A DNA stretch of 6,321 bases. Origin: Deltaproteobacteria bacterium UBA2957. GTDB taxonomy: Bacteria; Myxococcota_A; UBA796. Under the pieces are notes generated by a model that was given only the letters and a program-made list of their open reading frames with translations, made no database searches and was not told where the DNA came from. The position numbers were made by a program, and so were the translations under genes. The stretch lies in the NCBI GenBank assembly GCA_002348535.1, contig DEBL01000196.1:33781-40101 (forward strand), read 5' to 3'. Positions 1-6,187 of this stretch are shown here, piece after piece (position 1 is the stretch's first letter; each line of letters opens with the position of its first letter).

Positions 1-337
1 ACGAGTCGGCGATTGGACCGGTGTTGCGCATCGTCCCCGTCTCTTCAATTGGGTCGTAGACCATGGCTCGGGATTCGGAGAATCGGATGTTGTGTTGGGC
101 CGTGTAGGGAAGTGAAACTTGAAGCGCGAGGTAGTCAGTCGCTGAAAACAGGGCGGTGTATTCGATCCCGTGGTTGACTGACCTGCGATTGCCGACAGTT
201 ACGTCATCCTGTTCGAGGGTGTCGGGAACGATGAGTGCACGGTAAGCAATCGAAAGGTCGCCTCTGTATTGCGGTGGCAATGTCGTAATGTCTGCTGCGC
301 TTGCGGCGTTGGAGAGCAAAAGAAAGGGAATCAGCAT
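1..337 (-). CDS. Secreted envelope protein, probable outer-membrane beta-barrel (N-terminal part, cut by window edge)
   Basis: The frame is open from the start codon to the left edge, giving 112 residues. The N-terminus MLIPFLLLSNAASA|AD reads as a short signal peptide with a signal peptidase I site after ASA. The mature part shows alternating polar and hydrophobic stretches such as GIEYTALFSATDYLALQVSLP, which resemble amphipathic outer-membrane strands, but no named family is recognised. The ATG at 337 is preferred because GAGG lies five bases upstream. An alternative ATG at 370 adds 11 residues (MLPYFRFSEAG). That start has an in-frame TAG two codons upstream and an AGGAA abutting the ATG, which is too close for good initiation. 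The gene lies 60 bp downstream of the response regulator on the same strand with no obvious terminator between them, so cotranscription is likely. Function is unknown. The coding call is fairly safe and the barrel assignment is tentative. Confidence 0.7.
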   Translation of the reverse strand, partial: MLIPFLLLSNAASAADITTLPPQYRGDLSIAYRALIVPDTLEQDDVTVGNRRSVNHGIEYTALFSATDYLALQVSLPYTAQHNIRFSESRAMVYDPIEETGTMRNTGPIADS

Positions 338-397
338 ACCGGCCTCGCTAAACCGAAAGTACGGCAGCATTTCCTAGGGGTCAAGCCGGCAGTTGCG

Positions 398-1789
398 TCA
401 CGCTTCGAATGGTTCGTCATTGGACTCTTTCAGGTCGCGTAGCCCGTAGTCTTTCATTTTCATCTGAAGGCTCTTTCGTGAGATGCCCAACTTTTTAGAC
501 GCACGAGTCACGTTGTTGTCTTCCTCTTCGAGCACGCGTTGTATTCGGGCACGCTCAAGCTTCGCGGTGTAGACCCGCACGTACTCCTTGAGGCCCATTT
601 CCTCAGCATCAATTTCGGCGGTCGATTCGATCGGGTCCCGGGTGAGCCCCGGCAGGTCCGCCAATGACAACACGTTGCCATCGACGAGGAGTACAGACCG
701 TTCGATCAGGTTTTCAAGTTCTCGAATGTTGCCGGGCCATTTGTGCGCAAGCAATGCGGCCATCGCGTCCGGTGTCAGCCCCTCGACGTCCGTGCCCAGA
801 CGTCCGTTGAACTTCTCCACAAAATGGTCAACCAGAAGCGGGATATCATCCGCTCGATCCCGTAACGGTGGAAGCTGGATTGGGATGACGTTTAGTCGAT
901 AGAACAGGTCCTCGCGAAAGGTGCCGGTGCGGACTTCGTCTTCGAGTACGCGATTGGTGGCTGCAACAAGTCGAACGTCGACCGTTTGACTTCGGATTCC
1001 GCCCACGCGCTCAAACTGGCCGTCTTGAAGCACTCGAAGCAGCTTAACCTGCATATCCTTTGGAAGTTCTCCGATTTCATCGAGAAAAAGGGTGCCTCCG
1101 TCCGCCATTTCAAACTTTCCGGGCTTCGCAGCAACCGCACCGGTGAACGCCCCCTTTTCGTGACCGAAGAGTTCAGATTCGAATAGATTTTCGGGAATGG
1201 CACCGCAGTTTACTTGAATAAACGGCGCCGATGATCGATCCGAATGGTCGTGCAACGCGCGAGCCACCAATTCTTTTCCGGTGCCGCTTTCTCCGGTGAT
1301 CAAGACCGTAGTGGGCGACCTACAAACTTTTTCAATCATCCCGTAAACACTCTTCATGCGTGCAGTCTGACCGATAATTTTATACCGGCCGGCGGCGTCT
1401 TCATGGAGAGCGTGGCGCGTTTTTTCTTCCGTACGCAGTGCTTTTTCGATGATCGGCAACAGTTCGTCCGAGTCGAACGGCTTGGTGACGTAATCGGTTG
1501 CACCGTTTTTGATCGCCTCAACCGCAGAGTCGACGGTACCGTGCGCCGTAATGAGGATCACGGGGAGGCCCGGGTACGACTCTTGGCAGTGCGAGAGCAG
1601 TTCCATCCCTCCAATGATCGGCATTTTGAGATCACTGACGATCAAGTGAAACGCATCGTTGCGCAGGAGCGACAGCGCTTCCGCACCGTTTTCCGCGGCC
1701 GTGACGTCGTATCCGCTTCGGGTCAGATGGGCGCGAAGCACCATCCGAATGCTGGGTTCGTCGTCGACGATGAGGATTCGCTTAGCCAT
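398..1789 (-). CDS. Sigma54-dependent response regulator, NtrC family (receiver, AAA+, Fis-type HTH)
   Basis: The product has 463 residues, a normal length for the family. The receiver domain (about 3-118) has the acidic pair D9/D10, phosphoacceptor D53 in VSDLKMP, T81 and K103 in TKPF. The AAA+ domain (about 136-365) has Walker A GESGTGKE (166-173), the sigma54-contacting loop GAFTGA (213-218) and Walker B GGTLFLDEIG (231-240). It also has ATNR (277-280) and the FREDLFYRL arginine-finger region (291-299). A Fis-type helix-turn-helix occupies about 423-450 (NNVTRASKKLGISRKSLQMK). All residues needed for phosphorylation, ATP hydrolysis and sigma54 contact are present. Such proteins bind upstream sites and remodel the RpoN-RNA polymerase closed complex. 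The start at 1789 gives MAKRILIVDDEP, the canonical receiver beginning. The frame stays open back to 1933, but the extra 48 residues match nothing and run into the divergent gene. No Shine-Dalgarno is well placed. No histidine kinase lies in the window, though one could lie beyond the left edge. Confidence 0.97.
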   Translation of the reverse strand: MAKRILIVDDEPSIRMVLRAHLTRSGYDVTAAENGAEALSLLRNDAFHLIVSDLKMPIIGGMELLSHCQESYPGLPVILITAHGTVDSAVEAIKNGATDYVTKPFDSDELLPIIEKALRTEEKTRHALHEDAAGRYKIIGQTARMKSVYGMIEKVCRSPTTVLITGESGTGKELVARALHDHSDRSSAPFIQVNCGAIPENLFESELFGHEKGAFTGAVAAKPGKFEMADGGTLFLDEIGELPKDMQVKLLRVLQDGQFERVGGIRSQTVDVRLVAATNRVLEDEVRTGTFREDLFYRLNVIPIQLPPLRDRADDIPLLVDHFVEKFNGRLGTDVEGLTPDAMAALLAHKWPGNIRELENLIERSVLLVDGNVLSLADLPGLTRDPIESTAEIDAEEMGLKEYVRVYTAKLERARIQRVLEEEDNNVTRASKKLGISRKSLQMKMKDYGLRDLKESNDEPFEA

Positions 1790-1816
1790 AGTAAGTGCCG
1801 TATCCCATCCGGCGCT

Positions 1817-1833
1817 GGCCGGTAGATTCGGCC
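1817..1833. promoter_or_regulatory. Inverted repeat in the divergent spacer, possible operator
   Basis: GGCCG (1817-1821) and CGGCC (1829-1833) form perfect 5-bp arms around the spacer GTAGATT. The element lies inside the 77-bp gap between the divergent regulator (start 1789) and thioredoxin (start 1867) genes. Autoregulation by the Fis-type regulator through such a site would be plausible, but the arms are short and could be chance. A weak sigma70-like -10 (TATCCT, 1839-1844) sits just downstream on the plus strand, with only a poor -35 (TGGCCG, 1816-1821) that overlaps the repeat. Confidence 0.25.
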
Positions 1834-1866
1834 TAATGTATCCTTTCTCAACCAAAGGGAGTTCCC

Positions 1867-2373
1867 ATGAATGGATTTTTGAGTCGGATGACTCTGGTTG
1901 TCTCCGTGGCGTGTGGCCTCGCCGGGTCGGCATGGGGAGGCGAGGCCGCCCCCGATTTTAGTTTGCGTGACATCAACGGCAAAGAAGTCAGTCTGTCGAG
2001 CCACAAAGGGAAAGTTGTTCTGGTGAACTTCTGGGCGACGTGGTGCGGACCGTGCAAACTGGAAATGCCCCACCTCGACAAAATGGACCGAGAGCTTGAG
2101 TCGAAAGGATTCGAGGTGTTGTCCATTAGCACCGATGATGCCCGGGCCTCCAGCAAAGTTAAGCCGTTGGTGAAACGAGGTGGCTATGGGTTCACCGTAC
2201 TTCTCGACAAGGACACGACTGTTGTAGCCCAGTACAACCCGGCAAAGACCCTTCCGTACAACGTCCTGATTGATCGCGGTGGAAACATCCACAAGGTGTA
2301 TCAAGGGTACAACCCCGGTGATGAAGTTGAGCTTCGCCACGATGTAGAAGCCCTTCTCAACTCCGGAGAATAG
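1867..2373 (+). CDS. TlpA-like periplasmic thioredoxin / thiol-disulfide oxidoreductase
   Basis: The product has 168 residues, a usual size for exported TlpA/ResA-type thioredoxins. Residues 1-24 look like a Sec signal peptide: a basic n-region, a hydrophobic core to about residue 20, and a likely cut near SAWG|GE. C16 in VVSVACG is not in a proper lipobox, since position -3 is Ser, so a lipoprotein is less likely. The mature protein follows the AhpC/TlpA pattern: APDFSLRDINGKEVSLSSHKG (28-48), VLVNFWATWCGPC with redox cysteines C60 and C63, and the cis-proline P130 in TLPYNVLIDRGG. These two are the only cysteines of the mature chain. WCGPC is the typical reductase-like active site. The start has AAAGGGAG five bases upstream. 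The stop TAG is immediately followed by the ATG of the barrel gene, so the two are translationally linked and probably act on the same process in the periplasm. A specific role such as cytochrome maturation is not supported, as no ccm genes are visible. Confidence 0.96.
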   Translation: MNGFLSRMTLVVSVACGLAGSAWGGEAAPDFSLRDINGKEVSLSSHKGKVVLVNFWATWCGPCKLEMPHLDKMDRELESKGFEVLSISTDDARASSKVKPLVKRGGYGFTVLLDKDTTVVAQYNPAKTLPYNVLIDRGGNIHKVYQGYNPGDEVELRHDVEALLNSGE

Positions 2374-4086
2374 ATGAGGTTTCTTGTAGCGAGCGCTCTG
2401 GTCGCCGGGACTCCTGCCCACGCGTTTCAGTTGTGGGGTACGGGTCCATTGGCGGGTGCCTCGGTTCAAATCATGACCGATGCAGAGATGCGCTATCACC
2501 AGACCATGCTGGACGATCCTGGGCGTCGGGTGGCGGACGGGCCATTCGAGTTGTTCCCGTCGATGAAGGTGAATGACTATTTTGAGCAGGTCAGCCGAAC
2601 CAACGTCCAGGTAACCAAGGGCGCGCTGAGTATTGGGCTCCAAGTGGACCAAGTTGCATTGTTTTCGAATCGCTATGTGCTGGATGGCGAAGACATGCAA
2701 ACCGTCCCGTTGTACGGGCAAGGAGTGAACTCGCCATTCAAGGACGGGTACTTTTTAGTCGAGAAGATGTTCGTGAAGAACAAGTGGGATGCCGTAGAAC
2801 TCACAGTGGGGGATACTTACGGCAGTTTCGGCCGCGGCATTGCCTTGAACATTGTCAAAAACACTGACATCGACGTTGACACCTCAATACGGGGAGCAAA
2901 GGGAGTGTTTCGTCTGGGTTCCACAGACCTCACGGCCATCACGGGCATCACCAATCAACAGCAGATCAGTCAGGACAACCCAAACAACTCCATCGACCCC
3001 AACACAGCCCATGTGGTTTCGGGTGCGCGTGCGGAGTGGTTTGGTCCAATCACTTTGGGTATTCACGGAGCCGTATACAGTTTCGCGCGTACGTCTGAGC
3101 CTGCACCCGCTACGCCAATCGAGCGGTACGGATCCGACCTCGATGCTGCCATCTATGGAGCGACCATCGAAGCCAATGGAGTGGCCGGCCTCGACCTCTT
3201 TTTTGAGGGTGATGTTTTTGACTACCGGGCGATTGAGATGGCGGGTTCGGAAGAAGGACGCACCGGATGGGCAACGTATGGGTCGGTGGCTGCCTATCCC
3301 GGCAAGGCGGTAGTGCTGGTTGAAGCCAAGGCGACACGCGACACCGAGCGGATCACGACATTCTCCACCTCTGAAGGTTGGGAGCCAAGTAATGTACCGA
3401 CGCTCGAATACGAACGCGTGATCACGGAGGACGGTGCTGCGGCTGTCAACTCGAATGACATCATGGGGACGCGAGTACGGGTCGACTACGCAGCCGTTCC
3501 CGGTTCGATCATGCCGTACGTCGCCGCCAGCTACCTCGTCGACAACGATACCGATGGACTGCACTTCAATGACAGTCCGGAACACATCTTCCATCCAATG
3601 GCCGGGATCGAATACGCTGCCAATCATTATGCGGTGCAGCTGAACGCGGGGCATCGCATCGACCAACGACAAGACGCCGCGGAAGGTGCCGATCGCATGA
3701 GTCACCTTGATGCCACCGTGCACATCCCATTGTTTGGAGAGGAAGCGCTTGAGATCGACATTGATGCCAAGGTCTTTGAGTGGGGCATTAACGAGCAGCA
3801 GCAGGCCGACTTCACGGAGATGGCCAACGCGCTGGCGTGGCACCACGGTGAACGATGGATCTTTGTCGCTTACCAAGATTGGACTGACAACCCGTTGATT
3901 CAAAGCGAGGGGAATCTTTCTGATGACCTGTATGGAGCCCTTGAAGTGCAGCACAAGCCGAGCACAAATATGACGTTGAAGGCGTTTTATGGTGCGTACA
4001 AGGCTGGCATTCGTTGTTCAGGAGGGCAATGCCGATCACTCCCAGGATTCGAGGGTGCGCGGTTTAGTCTCAACGGTGTGTTTTAG
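2374..4086 (+). CDS. Large outer-membrane beta-barrel protein, DUF6029-like
   Basis: The product has 570 residues. The ATG directly abuts the thioredoxin stop (TAGATG), and its Shine-Dalgarno GGAG lies inside the end of the upstream gene. Residues 1-17 form a signal peptide (MRFLVASALVAGTPAHA|F). The rest has no long hydrophobic helix but many amphipathic strands separated by polar loops. It ends FSLNGVF, with the C-terminal phenylalanine typical of BAM-assembled barrels. A conspicuous segment, VGDTYGSFGRGIALN (145-159) followed by DTSIRGAK (169-176), resembles the strand pair of DUF6029 outer-membrane proteins. That match is from memory and not tested by search. The only cysteines are C548 and C553 (RCSGGQCR), in the loop before the final strand, where a disulfide would fit. 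No plug domain, TonB box or catalytic motif was recognised, so transport substrate and function are unknown. It is probably cotranscribed with the thioredoxin. Confidence 0.88.
   Translation: MRFLVASALVAGTPAHAFQLWGTGPLAGASVQIMTDAEMRYHQTMLDDPGRRVADGPFELFPSMKVNDYFEQVSRTNVQVTKGALSIGLQVDQVALFSNRYVLDGEDMQTVPLYGQGVNSPFKDGYFLVEKMFVKNKWDAVELTVGDTYGSFGRGIALNIVKNTDIDVDTSIRGAKGVFRLGSTDLTAITGITNQQQISQDNPNNSIDPNTAHVVSGARAEWFGPITLGIHGAVYSFARTSEPAPATPIERYGSDLDAAIYGATIEANGVAGLDLFFEGDVFDYRAIEMAGSEEGRTGWATYGSVAAYPGKAVVLVEAKATRDTERITTFSTSEGWEPSNVPTLEYERVITEDGAAAVNSNDIMGTRVRVDYAAVPGSIMPYVAASYLVDNDTDGLHFNDSPEHIFHPMAGIEYAANHYAVQLNAGHRIDQRQDAAEGADRMSHLDATVHIPLFGEEALEIDIDAKVFEWGINEQQQADFTEMANALAWHHGERWIFVAYQDWTDNPLIQSEGNLSDDLYGALEVQHKPSTNMTLKAFYGAYKAGIRCSGGQCRSLPGFEGARFSLNGVF
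3993..4033. promoter_or_regulatory. Weak candidate upstream activator sites for the sigma54 promoter
   Basis: Two overlapping symmetries lie about 85-125 bp upstream of the predicted sigma54 start site, inside the 3' end of the barrel gene. TGC (3993-3995) and GCA (4007-4009) are separated by 11 bases, the same outer geometry as the NtrC enhancer consensus. GGCATT (4006-4011) and AATGCC (4028-4033) are perfect 6-bp arms. Activators of this class usually bind at such distances, but the matches are short and they sit in coding sequence. Confidence 0.2.
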
Positions 4087-4089
4087 TTC

Positions 4090-4106
4090 TTGGCAAGCGT
4101 TTTGCG
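4090..4106 (+). promoter_or_regulatory. Sigma54 (RpoN) -24/-12 promoter upstream of the discoidin-domain gene
   Basis: The bases read TTGGCAAGCGTTTTGCG. Against the RpoN consensus YTGGCACGNNNNTTGCW, only the C after TGGCA and the final W differ. The invariant GG (4092-4093) and GC (4104-4105) are separated by exactly 10 bases, as required. Taking C4105 as -12 puts the transcription start at about 4117-4118, a GA purine pair. That leaves a leader of about 60 nt before the ATG at 4178. The site begins three bases after the barrel gene's stop, lies in the only sizeable gap upstream of this gene, and points the right way. An RpoN-dependent activator is encoded 2.3 kb away. Activation by that particular regulator is inference. 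Confidence 0.68.
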
Positions 4107-4147
4107 TTTGTAGGCGGACTGTCTGGTGTTCGTAGAGTACAAGTAAG

Positions 4148-4166
4148 AAGCGCGAGTGAGCGCCTT
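4148..4166 (+). other. Small hairpin in the leader just before the ribosome binding site
   Basis: GCGC (4150-4153) and GCGC (4160-4163) can pair around GAGTGA. Adding a bulged C4164 lets AA (4148-4149) pair with TT (4165-4166). The stem ends four bases before the strong Shine-Dalgarno GGAGG (4169-4173) of the next gene. It is too short and lacks a U-run, so it is not a terminator. It might modestly affect the leader's stability or translation. Confidence 0.15.
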
Positions 4167-4177
4167 TCGGAGGAATC

Positions 4178-5086
4178 ATGTCCATTGCATTCGTTTTGAT
4201 TGGAAGTGCCTTAGCGGCGACCGTAAAGCCCGCTGGGGTCGAAGCCTCTTCCTACCTTGTGTCCGATAAAGGCCAAGCCTATGAAGGGAAGGGTGTTGCG
4301 GATGGCAAGCTGGACAACGCGTGGCTGGAAGGGGCGGACAGTAGCGGACTGGGTTCATGGGTGAAAATTGACCTTGGTGGTACAAAGTCTGTGACCGGGC
4401 TTAAGATTTGGAATGGCTATTGGATTAGTCACGACTTCTGGACTCGGCACAATCGAGCCAAAGAGATTGATGTCGAGTTTTCAGACGGGTCAAAGGAAAC
4501 GTTGACTCTGAAAGATGAATTTGTGGCAGAGCAGGTCCGGTTTTCGACAACGAAAGACACGGACTTCGTAAAGATAAAGCTCAAAAGCGTGTACCGCGGC
4601 AGTACATTCAACGACACGGGGTTTTCAGAAATTCAGGTGCTCGACAAGCAGCCATCTCCCTTTGTCGTGCCATCCGCCTATACGCCCAGTTCTACACTGG
4701 AGAGCGATGGGCAAACCTACGCGGCTGACCAACTTGTGGATGGACTCGTGGATTCGCTGTGGTGCGAAGGGAATGCCGATGGCGATGGCACGGGCGAGTC
4801 AATCGAGTTCGATTTTGGAACTGCTGCATCGGTATCGAAGTTGAAGATGCGGAACGGGTCCGCCGGTAGTTTCTCCGCCTTTATGGCTACGAACCGAGCC
4901 AAGGCAGCAACGCTGACCTTTGCAGACGGCACCAAACATGACATTGCCATAAAAACCTCCCTGATGGAGCAGACGATCACGTTCCCTGCCAAGACCACCA
5001 ACAAGGTCACCGTCACGTTCACTGAGGTTGTGAAGGGGTCTCAGTACAACGACCTTTGCATCGCTGAAGCTCGTTTTGAACCGTAG
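4178..5086 (+). CDS. Secreted protein with two tandem discoidin-like (NADase-type glycan-binding) domains
   Basis: The product has 302 residues. The start is set by GGAGG four bases upstream and by an in-frame TGA at 4157-4159. Residues 1-13 (MSIAFVLIGSALA|A) look like a minimal signal peptide with no basic residue. The mature protein is two copies of one beta-sandwich domain, about 17-157 and 166-302. Matching landmarks are VADGKLDNAWLEG (40-52) and LVDGLVDSLWCEG (186-198), VKIDLG and IEFDFG, NRAKEIDVEFSDG and NRAKAATLTFADG, then YRGSTFNDTGFSEI (139-152) and VKGSQYNDLCIAEA (285-298). This pattern fits the F5/8 type C-like domain called NADase-type glycan-binding, found in secreted bacterial proteins. 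No enzymatic domain is attached, so it is probably a stand-alone binding protein of the periplasm or cell surface. The ligand is unknown. Domain 2 has cysteines C196 and C294, and domain 1 has neither. Transcription is probably from the sigma54 promoter at 4090-4106. Confidence 0.94.
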   Translation: MSIAFVLIGSALAATVKPAGVEASSYLVSDKGQAYEGKGVADGKLDNAWLEGADSSGLGSWVKIDLGGTKSVTGLKIWNGYWISHDFWTRHNRAKEIDVEFSDGSKETLTLKDEFVAEQVRFSTTKDTDFVKIKLKSVYRGSTFNDTGFSEIQVLDKQPSPFVVPSAYTPSSTLESDGQTYAADQLVDGLVDSLWCEGNADGDGTGESIEFDFGTAASVSKLKMRNGSAGSFSAFMATNRAKAATLTFADGTKHDIAIKTSLMEQTITFPAKTTNKVTVTFTEVVKGSQYNDLCIAEARFEP

Positions 5087-5103
5087 CAAGGCTACCGATT
5101 CGC

Positions 5104-5121
5104 TCTGATTCCTGCATCAGA
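5104..5121. terminator. Weak hairpin between convergent genes, possible terminator
   Basis: TCTGAT (5104-5109) and ATCAGA (5116-5121) form a perfect 6-bp stem with loop TCCTGC. The hairpin falls in the 30-bp gap between the stop codons of the convergent discoidin and ATPase genes and overlaps the ATPase stop. The stem is A/T-containing and neither side has a real T-run. Termination here may depend on Rho, or the hairpin may be incidental. Confidence 0.2.
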
Positions 5122-6187
5122 TCTCATTTCTGCTGGGAAGAAACTCGGCGAGTGCCGTCAACGATGCAATGCTATTGACGGGTGTCCCTTGATGCGGGAT
5201 TCTCCAGATCGGCGTGTTGGGTGGGCCAGCGGATGCAAGCGAGTCAATGCTGCGCTCATGAATCGCGACAAGGTCACTCTGCGTGGCATGCATTTGCTCG
5301 ATCTGTGCAGCAACTGTAGCCCAATCCCCGGGGCCATTTGTCGGCAGTAAGCTCTTCTCAAATGGCACAGGCCCCTCGACTCTGTTGACGAGGAAACCGC
5401 CAAAGGGCATGGCCTTGTCCCGGAGTTGGTCGAGGAAAAACAACGCCTCCGTTCGCGCGGCTGATGACGGTGAGCTGACGAGGAGAAAACGAGTGGTTTC
5501 ATCTCGAAGCATCGCCTGCACCTCCAGCGAGCGCGATTGAAAACCATCCCAAAGTTCACGAAACAAGTCGAAGAACTGTGCAATGTCCCCGATGGTGTTG
5601 TCACCAACCAAGGTCTGAAGGACACGTGTGATGGCCTCACCGCCCAGTTCGAATGCTTTCCAACCTCCCGTTTTTGATGTCGATGAAAGCCAACGCATCA
5701 CGGATCCGTTCATGAGTTCTGCCATCCGCTCGGGTGCCTCGAGGAAGTCCAGCGCATTTCGAGTCGGCGGTGTGTCAACGATGATGGTGTCGTAATGGCC
5801 GTTCGTCGCCAGTTCTCGTACCTTCTCCGCAGCCATGTATTCATGAACACCACCGAGGCGAGTGCTTGCGAACTGAAAGTATCGGTTTTCAAGAATGCGC
5901 GATGCCGAGGCCTCGGAAGCCGAGAAGGTACGAATTAGCCCCTCGAACGTTTCTTGAACATCCAACATGACGGCATCGCACTGGCCCGGAGCGTTCGGCA
6001 TAGGAATGACTGTTGGTCGGCCTCCGATATGGGTAAGACCAAGGCTATCTGCGAGGCGTTTGGCAGGGTCGATCGTGAGTACACACACACGATCTCCTTC
6101 AGTTGCCCATCGTACGGCAAGAGCAGCGCTCGTCGTTGTCTTGCCGACGCCTCCCGAACCGCAGCACACGATGACCTGAGCGTTCAT
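5117..6187 (-). CDS. ArsA/Get3-family P-loop ATPase with deviant Walker A motif
   Basis: The product has 356 residues, the size of a single-domain ArsA-like protein. It begins with VIVCCGSGGVGKTTTSAAL (5-23), in which K16 is the P-loop lysine. Switch I is TIDPAKRLADSLGL (38-51), switch II is IIVDTPPTRNALDFLEAPERM (135-155), and GGFLVNRV (263-270) is the likely nucleotide-base loop. The fold is the SIMIBI NTPase type (ArsA, Get3, MinD), which acts as nucleotide-switched dimers. The extra lysine of the usual GKGGVGKT motif is serine here (S11). Cysteines are only C8, C9, C35 and C70, so the Get3 zinc CxxC and a cluster of arsenite-binding cysteines are both absent. Arsenite efflux or tail-anchored protein insertion should therefore not be assigned, and the function is unknown. 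The start ATG overlaps the upstream gene's stop as ATGA and has GGAG five bases upstream, so the two genes form an operon. No membrane segment is seen, so it is cytoplasmic. Confidence 0.94.
   Translation of the reverse strand: MNAQVIVCCGSGGVGKTTTSAALAVRWATEGDRVCVLTIDPAKRLADSLGLTHIGGRPTVIPMPNAPGQCDAVMLDVQETFEGLIRTFSASEASASRILENRYFQFASTRLGGVHEYMAAEKVRELATNGHYDTIIVDTPPTRNALDFLEAPERMAELMNGSVMRWLSSTSKTGGWKAFELGGEAITRVLQTLVGDNTIGDIAQFFDLFRELWDGFQSRSLEVQAMLRDETTRFLLVSSPSSAARTEALFFLDQLRDKAMPFGGFLVNRVEGPVPFEKSLLPTNGPGDWATVAAQIEQMHATQSDLVAIHERSIDSLASAGPPNTPIWRIPHQGTPVNSIASLTALAEFLPSRNEI

Noticed and set aside
1583..1598. Second GG-N10-GC sigma54-like match on the plus strand (TTGGCAGTGCGAGAGC)
   Set aside because: The -12 half is poor (GAGC rather than TTGC), and it lies inside the regulator, antisense and over 250 bp from the next plus-strand gene.
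1244..1825. Plus-strand open frame (193 residues) opposite the regulator
   Set aside because: It is the complement of the conserved receiver and AAA+ coding region and has no family resemblance.
1790..1933. 48-residue N-terminal extension of the response regulator frame
   Set aside because: The receiver domain starts cleanly at MAKRILIVDD (1789). The extension has no recognisable content and would overlap the divergent thioredoxin start.
1723..2721. Minus-strand open frame (332 residues) across the regulator start, thioredoxin and barrel genes
   Set aside because: It crosses three well-supported genes and its translation is low-complexity shadow sequence.
2884..3954. Long minus-strand open frame (356 residues) opposite the barrel gene
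   Set aside because: It is antisense to a frame with a signal peptide, barrel periodicity and C-terminal Phe. Its own translation shows no domain or plausible start context.
4148..4166. Intrinsic terminator after the barrel gene
   Set aside because: The GCGC stem is only 4 bp plus a bulge, has no T-run, and lies downstream of the sigma54 start, where a terminator would block the next gene.
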